Assembly (NCBI GenBank): GCA_019116915.1
Contig: DXAS01000063.1
Coordinates: 1-17,637, forward strand
Direction of reading: 5' to 3'
Source: Flavonifractor avicola
GTDB lineage: Bacteria > Bacillota > Clostridia > Oscillospirales > Oscillospiraceae
Length of the DNA stretch: 17,637 nt
This document shows positions 5,972 through 13,606 of the stretch, piece after piece; positions within the stretch are counted from its first letter, which is position 1, and each line of letters opens with the position of its first letter. The translations under genes were made by a program, and so were the position numbers. The notes under the pieces are model-generated. The model had not been told where the DNA came from. It did not search any database and saw only the letters and a list, made by a program, of their open reading frames with translations.

Positions 5972-6604
5972 TCACCTGTCAAAGAAATAGGACTTGACCA
6001 GAGCCAACGGCTCCCGGATGTACATCTTCAGCCGGGATGGAATGTGGGAACTGGGGGCCGCCAGGGTGGACAGGGTGTAATCGCCCTCCCATGCCCTGTC
6101 CCACAGCATCCTCACCCGGGTCAGGTGGAAGCCGTTGGACACCACCAGCATCTGGCTGGTATCAATCCCCTCCCGCTCCAGCAGCGCCTGGGTAAAGCGG
6201 ATGTTTTCCCAGGTGTTGTGGGATTGGTCTTCCAGCAGGATCTGGTCTGAGTCCACCCCGTGGTCGGTCAGATAATCGTACATACACTGGGCCTCGCTCT
6301 GGTGCTCGTCGGGACCCTGTCCGCCAGAGGCCACGATGGTCAGGTCCGGGTGGTCCTCCAGGTAGTCCAGAGCTTTGTCCAGCCGGTCCTGGAGCAGGAT
6401 GGACGGCCCCCAGGACTCCACCTTGCAGCCCAGGATCACCATCACCTTGGGCTCACCGGTAATGCTGTCGTGGGCGCCGGAGAGCACCACCCCCAGCAAC
6501 ACCATGAAGCCCAGCGCCAGCACCAGGATCACCGCCAGCAGAGCCAGCAGCCACATAGGTTTTCTGCGTCCCTCATAGGGATGGTAGTACTGCTTCTTTC
6601 TCAT
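5972..6604 (-). CDS. YdcF/SanA-like (DUF218) membrane-anchored protein
   Basis: The 210-residue protein starts at the ATG at 6604, which overlaps the stop codon of the ABC-F gene as ATGA, a sign of coupled translation. Residues 1-15 are basic. Residues 17-42 form one membrane span, with the rest predicted outside. The DUF218 core shows VMVILGCKV (54-62), a SGGQGPDE loop (93-100), EAQCMYDYL, LLEDQSHNTWENI (123-135) and VVSNGFHLTR (154-163), all typical of the family. SanA and ElyC relatives act in cell envelope integrity, but the reaction is not established and the role here is unknown. Confidence 0.9.
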   Translation of the reverse strand: MRKKQYYHPYEGRRKPMWLLALLAVILVLALGFMVLLGVVLSGAHDSITGEPKVMVILGCKVESWGPSILLQDRLDKALDYLEDHPDLTIVASGGQGPDEHQSEAQCMYDYLTDHGVDSDQILLEDQSHNTWENIRFTQALLEREGIDTSQMLVVSNGFHLTRVRMLWDRAWEGDYTLSTLAAPSSHIPSRLKMYIREPLALVKSYFFDR

Positions 6605-8502
6605 CCCTTGGCCTCTTCCAGTTCCGCCGCCAGAGTCTCCCACCTGGTGTACAGGGTGGCAATCTCGTCCTCCAGGGCTTTCTGTTCCTCATAGACCTTC
6701 TGGAGCTCCAGGTAGTTGGAGGCCACCTCCTCGGCTTTCAGGGACAGCTCGTACTGCCTCTCCTCCGCCTTGGCCACCGCCCGCTCCGCCGCGGCCACCT
6801 GCTTCTCCAGCTCCTTGGTGCCGCCGGGGCGCTTGGGCTTCTCCTTTTTAGGCTTCTCCGGCTCCGCCTTCACCGGTGCGGCGGCCTGATTTTTGGCCCG
6901 CTCCCGGGCGGCCCGGAACTCCTCAAAGGTGCCCCGGAAGTCGGTGATATGTCCATCCTCCAGCATCCAGATCCGGGTGGCGAACTGCTTAATGAAGTAG
7001 CGGTCATGGGATACGAAGAGCAGGTTGCCCTCGTAGTCGGCCACCGCCTCCTCAATCCACTCCCGGCTGGCGATGTCCAGATGGTTGGTGGGCTCGTCCA
7101 AGATAAGCAGGTTGATCTGCTCATCCATCAGCATACACAGCCGCAGGCGGCTCTGTTCGCCGCCGGACAGGGCGGACACCGGCTTAAACACATCCTCCCC
7201 ACGGAAGTTGAAGGCGGCCAGCCGGTTGCGGGCGGTTTGCGTGGAACAGTCCTGATCGTAAATCATGGTGTCCACCAGGTTGCGCTCCGGGTGGGAGAAA
7301 TGGATGATCTGGGGCAGGTAACCCACCTTTACAGTTGGCCCCATCTTTAGCTTTCCGGAGTCGGGCTCCTCCTCCTTCAGCAAAATCTTCAGCAGGGTGG
7401 ATTTGCCGGTGCCGTTATCTCCCAGCAGGGCGATGCGCTCGCCGCCCACCACCTCCAGATTGACGTGGTCAAAAAGGGTGCGCCCGTCAAAGGACTTTTT
7501 CAGTTCCTTGATGGTCAAAACTTCGTCGCCCCGGAACTCCCGCTCCCCGAACTTCATATCCAGGCGGCGCTCCTTGGTGGGCTTGTCGGTGGTACGCAGG
7601 CGCTCAATCCGCTTCTCCATGGACTGGGCCCGCTTAAAGATCTTGTCGTTGCCCGAGTAGGCCCAGATCCGCAGCTGCTGGGCGGCCTTCTCCAGCTGCT
7701 CAATCTTGGCCTGCTCCTTCTCGTACCGCTTCAGCTGCTCCTGATAGCGGTGCTCTTTCTCCACCACATAGAAGGAGTAGTTGCCTTCGTAGAACTCCGC
7801 CTTGCCGTCCTGGATCTCAATGACCCGCTTGACCACCCGGTCCAGAAACCAGCGGTCATGGGAGATGGCAAGGACAGTACCTTTATACTTGTCCAGATAT
7901 TCCTCCAGCCACTCCGTAGCCCGCAGGTCCAGATGGTTGGTGGGCTCGTCCAGCAGCAGGATATCGGTGTCCTCCAGAATGAGCCGGGCCAGATTGACCC
8001 GGGTCTTTTCGCCGCCGGACAGAGAGGAAAAGAGCTGGCCTCTCATATCCTGGGAAATTTCCAGGCCGTTGCACACCTTGTTCAGGGGGGTAATGGTATC
8101 GTAACCGCCCCCCGCCTCAAAGGCGGCAGTGAGGGCATCGTACCGCCGCAGCAGAGCCGGGTCGCTGTCCCGGCCCATGCGCTCAGTCAGTTCCGCCATC
8201 TCCCGCTCCATGGCCCGGATCCGCCCGAAGGCGGTCTGGAGCACGTCCTCCACCGTGTACTCCGGCGGATAGACGGGGATCTGGGAGATAAGCCCCACCC
8301 CCTTGCCGGGGGCGATGTGGACCTCACCGTCGTCCCAGTCCAGCTCGCCGGTAAGGATCTTGAACAAAGTGGTCTTGCCGGCGCCGTTTTTGCCCAGCAA
8401 ACCCACCCGTTCCCCCTGGTCGATCTGGAAGGTGAGGCCGTCCAATATTTTTTTGCCTACCTCGAACTCTTTGGACAGGTTCGAGACGGAGATATCGATC
8501 AT
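6601..8502 (-). CDS. ABC-F family ATPase (Uup/YdiF-like)
   Basis: The 633-residue soluble protein has two ABC modules and no membrane spans. Module 1 has Walker A GKNGAGKT (37-44), signature LSGGE (161-165) and Walker B ILLLDEPTNHLD (181-192). Module 2 has GDNGTGKS (361-368), LSGGE (445-449) and LLILDEPTNHLD (465-476). Between them lies the charged P-site tRNA-interacting linker (about 240-320). After a Lys/Pro/Glu-rich hinge (540-560), a coiled-coil tail (565-633) resembles that of Uup. ABC-F proteins act on ribosomes; some give antibiotic protection, but this linker and tail look like a housekeeping member. The ATG at 8502 follows GGAGG six bases upstream. It is the first gene of the run ending with sua5 and is divergent from mtnA. 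Confidence 0.95.
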   Translation of the reverse strand: MIDISVSNLSKEFEVGKKILDGLTFQIDQGERVGLLGKNGAGKTTLFKILTGELDWDDGEVHIAPGKGVGLISQIPVYPPEYTVEDVLQTAFGRIRAMEREMAELTERMGRDSDPALLRRYDALTAAFEAGGGYDTITPLNKVCNGLEISQDMRGQLFSSLSGGEKTRVNLARLILEDTDILLLDEPTNHLDLRATEWLEEYLDKYKGTVLAISHDRWFLDRVVKRVIEIQDGKAEFYEGNYSFYVVEKEHRYQEQLKRYEKEQAKIEQLEKAAQQLRIWAYSGNDKIFKRAQSMEKRIERLRTTDKPTKERRLDMKFGEREFRGDEVLTIKELKKSFDGRTLFDHVNLEVVGGERIALLGDNGTGKSTLLKILLKEEEPDSGKLKMGPTVKVGYLPQIIHFSHPERNLVDTMIYDQDCSTQTARNRLAAFNFRGEDVFKPVSALSGGEQSRLRLCMLMDEQINLLILDEPTNHLDIASREWIEEAVADYEGNLLFVSHDRYFIKQFATRIWMLEDGHITDFRGTFEEFRAARERAKNQAAAPVKAEPEKPKKEKPKRPGGTKELEKQVAAAERAVAKAEERQYELSLKAEEVASNYLELQKVYEEQKALEDEIATLYTRWETLAAELEEAKG

Positions 8503-8505
8503 TGC

Positions 8506-8534
8506 TTGCCTCCAAATGGTGTGTGTGATACAAT
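8506..8534 (+). promoter_or_regulatory. Promoter of mtnA
   Basis: TTGCCT (8506-8511), a 17-base spacer and TACAAT (8529-8534) with an extended TG at 8526-8527 form a good sigma-A promoter. The -35 overlaps the ribosome site of the divergent ABC-F gene. The leader holds a small GC hairpin, GCCCCGG/CCGGGGC (8550-8567), just before the mtnA ribosome site. Confidence 0.6.
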
Positions 8535-8590
8535 CGGTTGGAAGAAAACGCCCCGGTCCGCCGGGGCCGCATCACAAGGAGGAGTTCTCT

Positions 8591-9580
8591 ATGGACGCGA
8601 TCCGTTGGGAAGGAAATACCCTTTACTTACTTGACCAGACAAAGCTTCCGGTGGAGGAGACCTGGCTCCCCTACACCGATTACCGGCCGGTGGCCAATGC
8701 CATCCGCACCATGGTGGTGCGGGGTGCTCCCGCCATTGGCGTCACCGCCGCCTACGCCTATTGCCTGGCCGCTTTGGCCGGGGATAACCTGGCCGAGGCC
8801 AAGGCCGTCCTGGCCGCCAGCCGTCCCACGGCGGTCAATCTGTTCTGGGCTCTGGACCGGATGGCCCGTAAAGCCGAAGCCTGCGGCGGCGAGCCGGAAA
8901 CCCTGATTGCGGAAGCCATTGCCATCCATCAGGAAGATGTGGCTATGTGTAAGGCCATGGGCCTTTACGGCGCTTCTGTGGTGCCTGATCACGCCCACAT
9001 CCTCACTCACTGCAACGCCGGAGCCCTGGCCACCGGCGGCTACGGTACCGCTCTTGGAGTCATCCGGGCCGCCCACGAGCAGGGTAAAGTGGATATGGTT
9101 TACGCAGATGAGACCCGTCCCCTGCTCCAGGGCGCCCGGCTCACCGCCTACGAGCTGGTCACCGACCACATTCCCGCCACCCTCATTGCCGACAATATGG
9201 CTGCCAGCCTGATGGCCAAGGGCAAGATCGACATGGTGGTGGTGGGCTGCGACCGGATGGCGGCCAACGGAGACTTCGCCAACAAGATTGGCACCTACTC
9301 GGTGGCGGTGAACGCCCATCATCACGGGGTTCCCTTCTATGTGGCCCTCCCCTGCTCCACCATCGACCTGACGATCCCGGATGGCGACCGCATCCCCATT
9401 GAGGAGCGGGACAAGAACGAGGTGCGTACCCTGTACGGAGTCCAGACCGCGCCGGCCACGGTGGAGGTTTACAACCCCGCCTTTGACGTGACCCCACACA
9501 GCCTGGTCACCGGCATCATCACCGAGAAGGGCGTCATCTATCCGCCCTTCAAGGAGAATCTGCAGAAGCTGTTTGGATAA
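8591..9580 (+). CDS. mtnA: S-methyl-5-thioribose-1-phosphate isomerase
   Basis: The 329-residue enzyme converts 5-methylthioribose-1-phosphate to the ribulose form, a step in methionine salvage or the related shunts that dispose of SAM by-products. Family marks are VVRGAPAIG (42-50), THCNAGALATGGYGTALG (139-155) with the catalytic Cys141, DETRPLLQGARLTA (173-186), and VVVGCDRMAANGD (216-228) with catalytic Asp221, followed by KIGTY. The two catalytic residues separate it from the related eIF2B-like proteins. The ATG at 8591 follows AAGGAGG with an eight-base spacer. The gene stands alone between its own promoter and terminator, with no other salvage genes in the window, so the downstream route is open. 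Confidence 0.95.
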   Translation: MDAIRWEGNTLYLLDQTKLPVEETWLPYTDYRPVANAIRTMVVRGAPAIGVTAAYAYCLAALAGDNLAEAKAVLAASRPTAVNLFWALDRMARKAEACGGEPETLIAEAIAIHQEDVAMCKAMGLYGASVVPDHAHILTHCNAGALATGGYGTALGVIRAAHEQGKVDMVYADETRPLLQGARLTAYELVTDHIPATLIADNMAASLMAKGKIDMVVVGCDRMAANGDFANKIGTYSVAVNAHHHGVPFYVALPCSTIDLTIPDGDRIPIEERDKNEVRTLYGVQTAPATVEVYNPAFDVTPHSLVTGIITEKGVIYPPFKENLQKLFG

Positions 9581-9595
9581 CACAGATAGCATCAG

Positions 9596-9629
9596 GACCT
9601 TCCCCCCGGTAGGGGGAAGGTCTTTTTTT
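9596..9629 (+). terminator. Terminator of mtnA
   Basis: An 11-base perfect stem GACCTTCCCCC/GGGGGAAGGTC (9596-9606, 9612-9622) with a 5-base loop is followed by seven T. It lies between the convergent mtnA and murF genes. The minus-strand side has no T tract, so murF would need another stop signal. Confidence 0.92.
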
Positions 9630-9634
9630 CGCCA

Positions 9635-11026
9635 TTACGCCTCTTTGGTGATGGTCAGCAGGTACTCCACCAGCTCCTCCAGGGCCATGCCCCGGGAGGC
9701 CTTTACCAGGATGGTGGCGTGGGGGCGCACCACGCTGTCCAGTACCGGCTTGGCCTCTGCCTTGTCGGCGCAGTGCCAGCACACCGGCACACCTGCCGCC
9801 TTGGCGGCGTCATAGATGTGCTGGGACAACTCACCCACCGCCACAAGACAGTGGATGCCCGCCTTGGCCAGGTACTCGCCGATGCCGGCATGGAGGGCGG
9901 GAGCCAGGGGGCCCAACTCAAACATATCGCCCAGCACCGCAACCTTGTACTCTCCCTTGGCGTTGGAGAGCACCTCCACCGCCGCCCGCATGGACTGGGG
10001 ATTGGCGTTGTAGGTGTCGTTGAGGATGGTGATATCATCCCCACGGGTGAGGATGTTCATCCGCATCTTGGTGGGGGCGAAGTGGAGCACCCCGTCGGCG
10101 ATCTCTTGATCCGTCAAGCCAAACTGCTTGCCTACTGCTGCCGCCATCAGGGTCGGATAGATCATGTGGTCCCCCAGGGCGGGGATCTCCACCGGGAACT
10201 GTCCGTCAGGTGTTTCCACCTTACAGGTAATCCGACTTCTGCCGTCACTGGACAGGTCCACCGCCCGGTAGTCCAGCCCCTGGGCGGAGCCCACCCGGAT
10301 AAAGGGGTGGTCCAGCTTGCCGGGCAGGGTGTTCAGCAGCGGGTCGTCGCCGTTAATGACGGCAGGCGCGCCCGGCTTGGCGTGGTGGAAGATCTCGCTC
10401 TTGGCCTCCAGAATCTTCTCCCGGGAGCCGAAATGCTCAATGTGGGAGTCGCCGATGTTGGTCATGAGGATCATGTCGGGCTCCACAATGGCGGAGAGAT
10501 AGTCGATCTCCCCGGCGTGGTTCATGCCCAGCTCCAGTACGGCGATCTGGTGCTCCGGCTTGAGCCGCAGCAGGGTCATGGGCACCCCGATGTCGTTGTT
10601 CAGGTTGCCCTCGGTCTTGAGGACGTTGTACTTCTCCCCCAGCACCGCCGCCACCATGTCCTTGGTGGTGGTCTTGCCTACCGAGCCGGTGATGGCTACC
10701 ACAGGGATGGCAAATTTCTGCTTGTAATACTTGGCCAGATCCCGGAGGGCCCGGTGGGTGGACTTCACCTTAATATAGAACTTGCCGGGCAGATAGCTGT
10801 CCCGCTCCCGCTGGGTGAAGCACCCGGCAGCGCCTCCCTCCAGGGCAGCGTTGATGTAGGCATGACCGTCAAAGCGCTCTCCCACCAGGGGGATGAACAG
10901 AGAACCGGGATGGATGGTACGGCTGTCGGTCTCCACCCGGCTCACCGCCCGGTTCAGATCTCCGAACTCACCCAGCAGGCTGCCGCCTACCGCTTCCATG
11001 ATCTCTCGTATGGTCATCGGCTCCAT
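9635..11026 (-). CDS. murF: UDP-MurNAc-tripeptide:D-Ala-D-Ala ligase
   Basis: The 463-residue cytosolic Mur ligase adds D-Ala-D-Ala to UDP-MurNAc-tripeptide with ATP, completing the peptidoglycan precursor. The N-terminal UDP-binding domain (1-100) includes VETDSRTIHPGSLFIPLVGE. The central ATPase has the P-loop TGSVGKTTTKD (113-123), then KTEGNLNNDIGVPMTLL and LELGMNHAGEI. The C-terminal domain has DTYNANPQSMRAA, the MurF-specific block, and VLGDMFELG. The ATG at 11026 was chosen because AAAGGAG lies eight bases before it; in-frame codons further upstream run into the ddl end. It starts 40 bases after ddl, so the two successive steps are co-expressed. Confidence 0.96.
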   Translation of the reverse strand: MEPMTIREIMEAVGGSLLGEFGDLNRAVSRVETDSRTIHPGSLFIPLVGERFDGHAYINAALEGGAAGCFTQRERDSYLPGKFYIKVKSTHRALRDLAKYYKQKFAIPVVAITGSVGKTTTKDMVAAVLGEKYNVLKTEGNLNNDIGVPMTLLRLKPEHQIAVLELGMNHAGEIDYLSAIVEPDMILMTNIGDSHIEHFGSREKILEAKSEIFHHAKPGAPAVINGDDPLLNTLPGKLDHPFIRVGSAQGLDYRAVDLSSDGRSRITCKVETPDGQFPVEIPALGDHMIYPTLMAAAVGKQFGLTDQEIADGVLHFAPTKMRMNILTRGDDITILNDTYNANPQSMRAAVEVLSNAKGEYKVAVLGDMFELGPLAPALHAGIGEYLAKAGIHCLVAVGELSQHIYDAAKAAGVPVCWHCADKAEAKPVLDSVVRPHATILVKASRGMALEELVEYLLTITKEA

Positions 11027-11066
11027 GTTGTTGTCTCCTTTGATCTCTCTCGTTCCGGATGTCGGT

Positions 11067-12116
11067 TTACCGGCCCTGTTTTCTGGCCTCCAGGGAGGCC
11101 TCCACAATGCGCTGGCACAGGCTGTTGTAATCGATACCCACCGCGGCGGCCTCCTGGGGCAGCAGGCTGGTGGGGGTCATGCCGGGCAGGGTGTTGATCT
11201 CCAGGAACCAGGGCTCACCGTCGCTGGTAACGATGAAGTCGGCCCGGGAATAGACGGACAGGCCCAGGATCTCATACACCCGCAGGGCGGCGGCGCGGAG
11301 CTTCTCCTCCCACTCCGCCGGGATCTCCGAGGGGCACACCTCCAGAGCCGCGCCGGGCTGATACTTGTTGGCATAGTCGTAGAAGCCCTCCTTGGGGATG
11401 ATCTCGATGGAGGGCAGGGCCTTGCCGTCCAGGATGCCCACCTGGATCTCACGGCCCTTTACATACTCCTCCAGCACGGTGCGGCCTCCCAGGGCCAGGC
11501 CATCAGTAAGGGCTTTCCGCAGCTCGTCGGCGGTATAGGCGATGGACACGCCGATGGAGGAGCCGCTGGCCACCGGCTTCACCACCAGCGGCAGCCGGGC
11601 GGTCTTGACCAGGCCCTCAATGTCCTCCGCCTTGTACTCTACGGTTTTCCAGCCGGGGGTATTCACCACGTCGGCCACCATCCGCTTGGTCAGGTCCTTG
11701 TCCATGGCGATGGCGCTGGACAGGTAGCCCGCCCCGGTGTAGGGGATGCCCATCAGGTCAAAGGCGGCCTGGACCTTGCCGTCCTCGCCGCAGGTGCCGT
11801 GGAGGGCCAGGAACACCAGGTCGGCCATCTGGCACAGCTCCAGCACACCGGGGCCAAACACGCTCTTGCTGTCGCCGGGACGGCTGGCCTTGATCTGCTC
11901 CAGGTCAGGGGCCTCCCGGCTGATCTTTTTAAAGGATTCGGGCACCGGCGCATCAAAGAAAGACTCGTCTGCACGGCCCTGCTCCAGGCCGAAAAACATA
12001 TCGATGAGTCCCGCCCGATGGCCCAGAGCCCGCAGGGCCTCGGTCACCATGGTGCCGGTGGAAAGGGACACGTTCCGCTCCGGGGACAGACCCCCGGCCA
12101 AAACTACGATCTTCAT
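11067..12116 (-). CDS. ddl: D-alanine--D-alanine ligase
   Basis: The 349-residue ATP-grasp enzyme joins two D-alanines, giving the substrate of MurF encoded just downstream. Motifs are GGLSPERNVSLSTG (8-21), LALHGTCGEDGKVQ (103-116), YTGAG (126-130), PLVVKPVASGSSIGVS (176-191), and the metal and active-site block EPWFLEINTLPGMTPTSLLP (301-320). The omega-loop region has FYDYANKY (245-252), as in normal Ddl enzymes; D-Ala-D-lactate ligases of the VanA/VanB type differ here, so a glycopeptide-resistance role is not supported. The ATG at 12116 has GAGGTG close upstream, and a clear promoter lies at 12167-12195. Confidence 0.96.
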   Translation of the reverse strand: MKIVVLAGGLSPERNVSLSTGTMVTEALRALGHRAGLIDMFFGLEQGRADESFFDAPVPESFKKISREAPDLEQIKASRPGDSKSVFGPGVLELCQMADLVFLALHGTCGEDGKVQAAFDLMGIPYTGAGYLSSAIAMDKDLTKRMVADVVNTPGWKTVEYKAEDIEGLVKTARLPLVVKPVASGSSIGVSIAYTADELRKALTDGLALGGRTVLEEYVKGREIQVGILDGKALPSIEIIPKEGFYDYANKYQPGAALEVCPSEIPAEWEEKLRAAALRVYEILGLSVYSRADFIVTSDGEPWFLEINTLPGMTPTSLLPQEAAAVGIDYNSLCQRIVEASLEARKQGR

Positions 12117-12137
12117 AATACACCTCAGTTGCCAGTT

Positions 12138-12153
12138 TGATACAATATGATAC
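12138..12153. repeat. Direct repeat TGATAC-N4-TGATAC in the ddl leader
   Basis: Two copies of TGATAC (12138-12143 and 12148-12153) are spaced by ten bases, one helical turn, between the predicted ddl start point (about 12160) and the ddl ribosome site. A regulator binding site is possible. No protein is known from the window. Confidence 0.35.
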
Positions 12154-12166
12154 GCGCTAATGGTAT

Positions 12167-12195
12167 ATTATAGCACGCTTTACCTCTATACTCAA
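12167..12195 (-). promoter_or_regulatory. Promoter of ddl-murF
   Basis: On the minus strand TTGAGT (12195-12190), a 17-base spacer and a perfect TATAAT (12172-12167) carrying the extended TGC make a strong sigma-A promoter. The start point would be near 12160, giving a leader of about 44 bases. Confidence 0.78.
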
Positions 12196-12254
12196 CTACC
12201 TTTCGACTATCTGTGCATGAAATCTTTCTTTTTCCGGTGGTCACACCCTACCGC

Positions 12255-12283
12255 TTGACATTCCTCCGCCATTCTGCTACATT
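12255..12283 (+). promoter_or_regulatory. Promoter of the MFS transporter leader
   Basis: A perfect TTGACA (12255-12260), 17-base spacer and TACATT (12278-12283) predict a start near 12290. The transcript would have a leader of about 130 bases before the transporter, long for this window and filled with structured elements. Confidence 0.65.
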
Positions 12284-12318
12284 GAACCCAGAACTTCCTT
12301 TCATGGAGTGAAGCAACT

Positions 12319-12345
12319 ATGCTGTATCGGTCCAATCCCACCTGA
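12319..12345 (+). CDS. Possible leader peptide of eight residues
   Basis: An open frame MLYRSNPT begins ten bases after GGAG (12305-12308) and ends with TGA at 12343. It lies inside the transporter leader, shortly before the hairpins at 12364-12422. Its position fits a ribosome-stalling leader peptide as seen before some drug-resistance genes. Such a short frame can arise by chance, so the claim rests on context. Confidence 0.35.
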   Translation: MLYRSNPT

Positions 12346-12363
12346 GGTGCATCCTAACATCCC

Positions 12364-12422
12364 GGCGCTGTGATCCAGCGCCTTGTTTTGATGCAGAAAT
12401 TCAGGAAGGACTGGATCTTTTT
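12364..12422 (+). promoter_or_regulatory. Candidate attenuator: two mutually exclusive hairpins before the transporter
   Basis: Hairpin A pairs GGCGCTG (12364-12370) with CAGCGCC (12376-12382) and is followed by TTGTTTT, like an intrinsic terminator. Hairpin B pairs GATCCAG (12372-12378) with CTGGATC (12411-12417) and is followed by TTTTT. The two share bases 12376-12378, and B also uses the loop of A, so only one can form. A third option pairs AGGTGC (12345-12350), right at the leader-peptide stop, with GCGCCT (12378-12383), which would block A. The AGGAAGGA ribosome site (12403-12410) lies inside the loop of B. The pairings are visible; regulation is inferred. Confidence 0.5.
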
Positions 12423-12423
12423 C

Positions 12424-13563
12424 ATGAAACGGAATTTAAGGTGTATGTACGCCATCGCCCTCTTGCAGGGCATGGTCTTTTATGGCCCTGTGGCCACCCT
12501 CTACCGGGAAGCGCAGGGCGTGTCCATCGCCCAGATCACCCTCATTGAGAGTCTCTCCCTGGCGCTGTGCATCCTGCTGGAGGTGCCCTGGGGGATCCTG
12601 GCCGACCGGCTGGGGTACAAACGCACCATGATCGGGTGCTGTTTTCTCTATTTCCTGTCCAAAATCGTGTTCTGGCAGGCAGACGGCTTCGGCGGCTTCC
12701 TGCTGGAGCGGGTCATGCTCAGCGTGGTGGTAGCCGGGATGTCCGGGGTGGACACCAGCATTCTCTACCTCTCCAGAGGCGGGCAGGACAGCCAGCAGAT
12801 CTTTGGGTGGTACAACAGCCTCCAGACCGCCGGATTGCTCATCGCCGCCCTCACCTTCTCCCTGTTTGTCGGAGACAACTACGCCCTGGCGGGGGGCCTC
12901 ACTGTCCTCAGCTATGGTGCCGCCGCCCTGTGCGCCCTGGGGCTCACCGAGGTGAAGGCACCCGCCCCCTTCTCTCCCCGGCTGACCCTGGACATCCTGC
13001 GCCAGACCCTGACCAATCGGCGGCTGCTCCTCTTCCTCCTGTCAGCGGCCCTTCTCTCCGAGGCCCACCAGACCATTACCACCTTTTTAAATCAGCTGCA
13101 ATATGCCCGCGCCGGCCTGCCCGATTGGGCCATTGGCGTCCTCTATATTGCCGCCACGGTACTGGGCATGGCGGGAATCTGGTCCGCCCGACTCACCCGC
13201 CGGACAGGCACCGTGGGAACGGCGGTGCTGCTCTATGGCGGCGGGGTACTGGCCTGTATCGCCCTGGCTCTGACCGCTGCCCCTCTCCCCTCCATCTGTG
13301 CCATTCTCACTCTGCGGCTGTGCAATACCCTGTGCCAGCCCTTCCTGATGGAGCTGCAAAACAAGCAGGTGACCACACCCCACCGGGCTACCGCCCTCAG
13401 TGTCCAGGCCATGATCATAGATGGGGTGGGAGTTGGTACCAACCTGGCTTTTGGCGCTCTGGCGGAAATCAATCTGGACTGGTCCTTCTGGCTGGGCGGC
13501 GGGATCTGCCTTGCCGGGTTACTTCTTTTTATGATATGGTATAAATTGCGTCCCCGTGCATAA
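12424..13563 (+). CDS. MFS transporter, drug-efflux type
   Basis: The 379-residue protein has about twelve hydrophobic spans and the layout of the major facilitator superfamily. The start of span 1 (LLQGMVFYGPVATLYREAQG) resembles a group of Clostridia and lactic-acid bacterial MFS exporters. The loop between spans 2 and 3 carries the family A-motif as GILADRLGYKRT (about residues 58-69). I chose the ATG at 12424 (MKRNLRCMYA) because it fits the family start. Its AGGAAGGA site is 13 bases upstream, longer than usual. An ATG at 12391 would lie in the terminator tail with no ribosome site, and one at 12445 is also possible. Substrate is unknown. The structured leader suggests induced expression. 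Confidence 0.85.
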   Translation: MKRNLRCMYAIALLQGMVFYGPVATLYREAQGVSIAQITLIESLSLALCILLEVPWGILADRLGYKRTMIGCCFLYFLSKIVFWQADGFGGFLLERVMLSVVVAGMSGVDTSILYLSRGGQDSQQIFGWYNSLQTAGLLIAALTFSLFVGDNYALAGGLTVLSYGAAALCALGLTEVKAPAPFSPRLTLDILRQTLTNRRLLLFLLSAALLSEAHQTITTFLNQLQYARAGLPDWAIGVLYIAATVLGMAGIWSARLTRRTGTVGTAVLLYGGGVLACIALALTAAPLPSICAILTLRLCNTLCQPFLMELQNKQVTTPHRATALSVQAMIIDGVGVGTNLAFGALAEINLDWSFWLGGGICLAGLLLFMIWYKLRPRA

Positions 13564-13567
13564 AGGG

Positions 13568-13592
13568 AAACGGCCGCCGATGGCGGCCGTTT
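13568..13592 (+). terminator. Terminator between the convergent MFS and SLH genes
   Basis: An 11-base stem AAACGGCCGCC/GGCGGCCGTTT (13568-13578, 13582-13592) with a 3-base loop lies five bases after the transporter stop codon. It runs into TTTTT on the plus strand. The minus side has a broken T tract and may help stop the SLH gene, which ends 15 bases away. Confidence 0.85.
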
Positions 13593-13606
13593 TTCTCATA
13601 TTCCCC

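Noticed and set aside
6601..8502. ABC-F antibiotic resistance gene
   Set aside because: The C-terminal coiled coil and linker fit housekeeping Uup/YdiF-like members, and it heads a translation-related operon.
8535..8590. SAM riboswitch before mtnA
   Set aside because: The leader is only about 50 bases with one small hairpin, too short for any SAM riboswitch fold.
7465..8634. Plus-strand open frame opposite the ABC-F gene
   Set aside because: Antisense shadow of a clear two-module ATPase; no ribosome site or family motif.
9719..11197. Long plus-strand open frame opposite murF and ddl
   Set aside because: High GC keeps antisense frames open; the minus-strand products match MurF and Ddl motif by motif and the plus frame matches nothing.
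11067..12116. Glycopeptide-resistance ligase (D-Ala-D-Lac)
   Set aside because: The YDYANKY omega-loop region is that of an ordinary Ddl, and no vanH or vanX partner is near.
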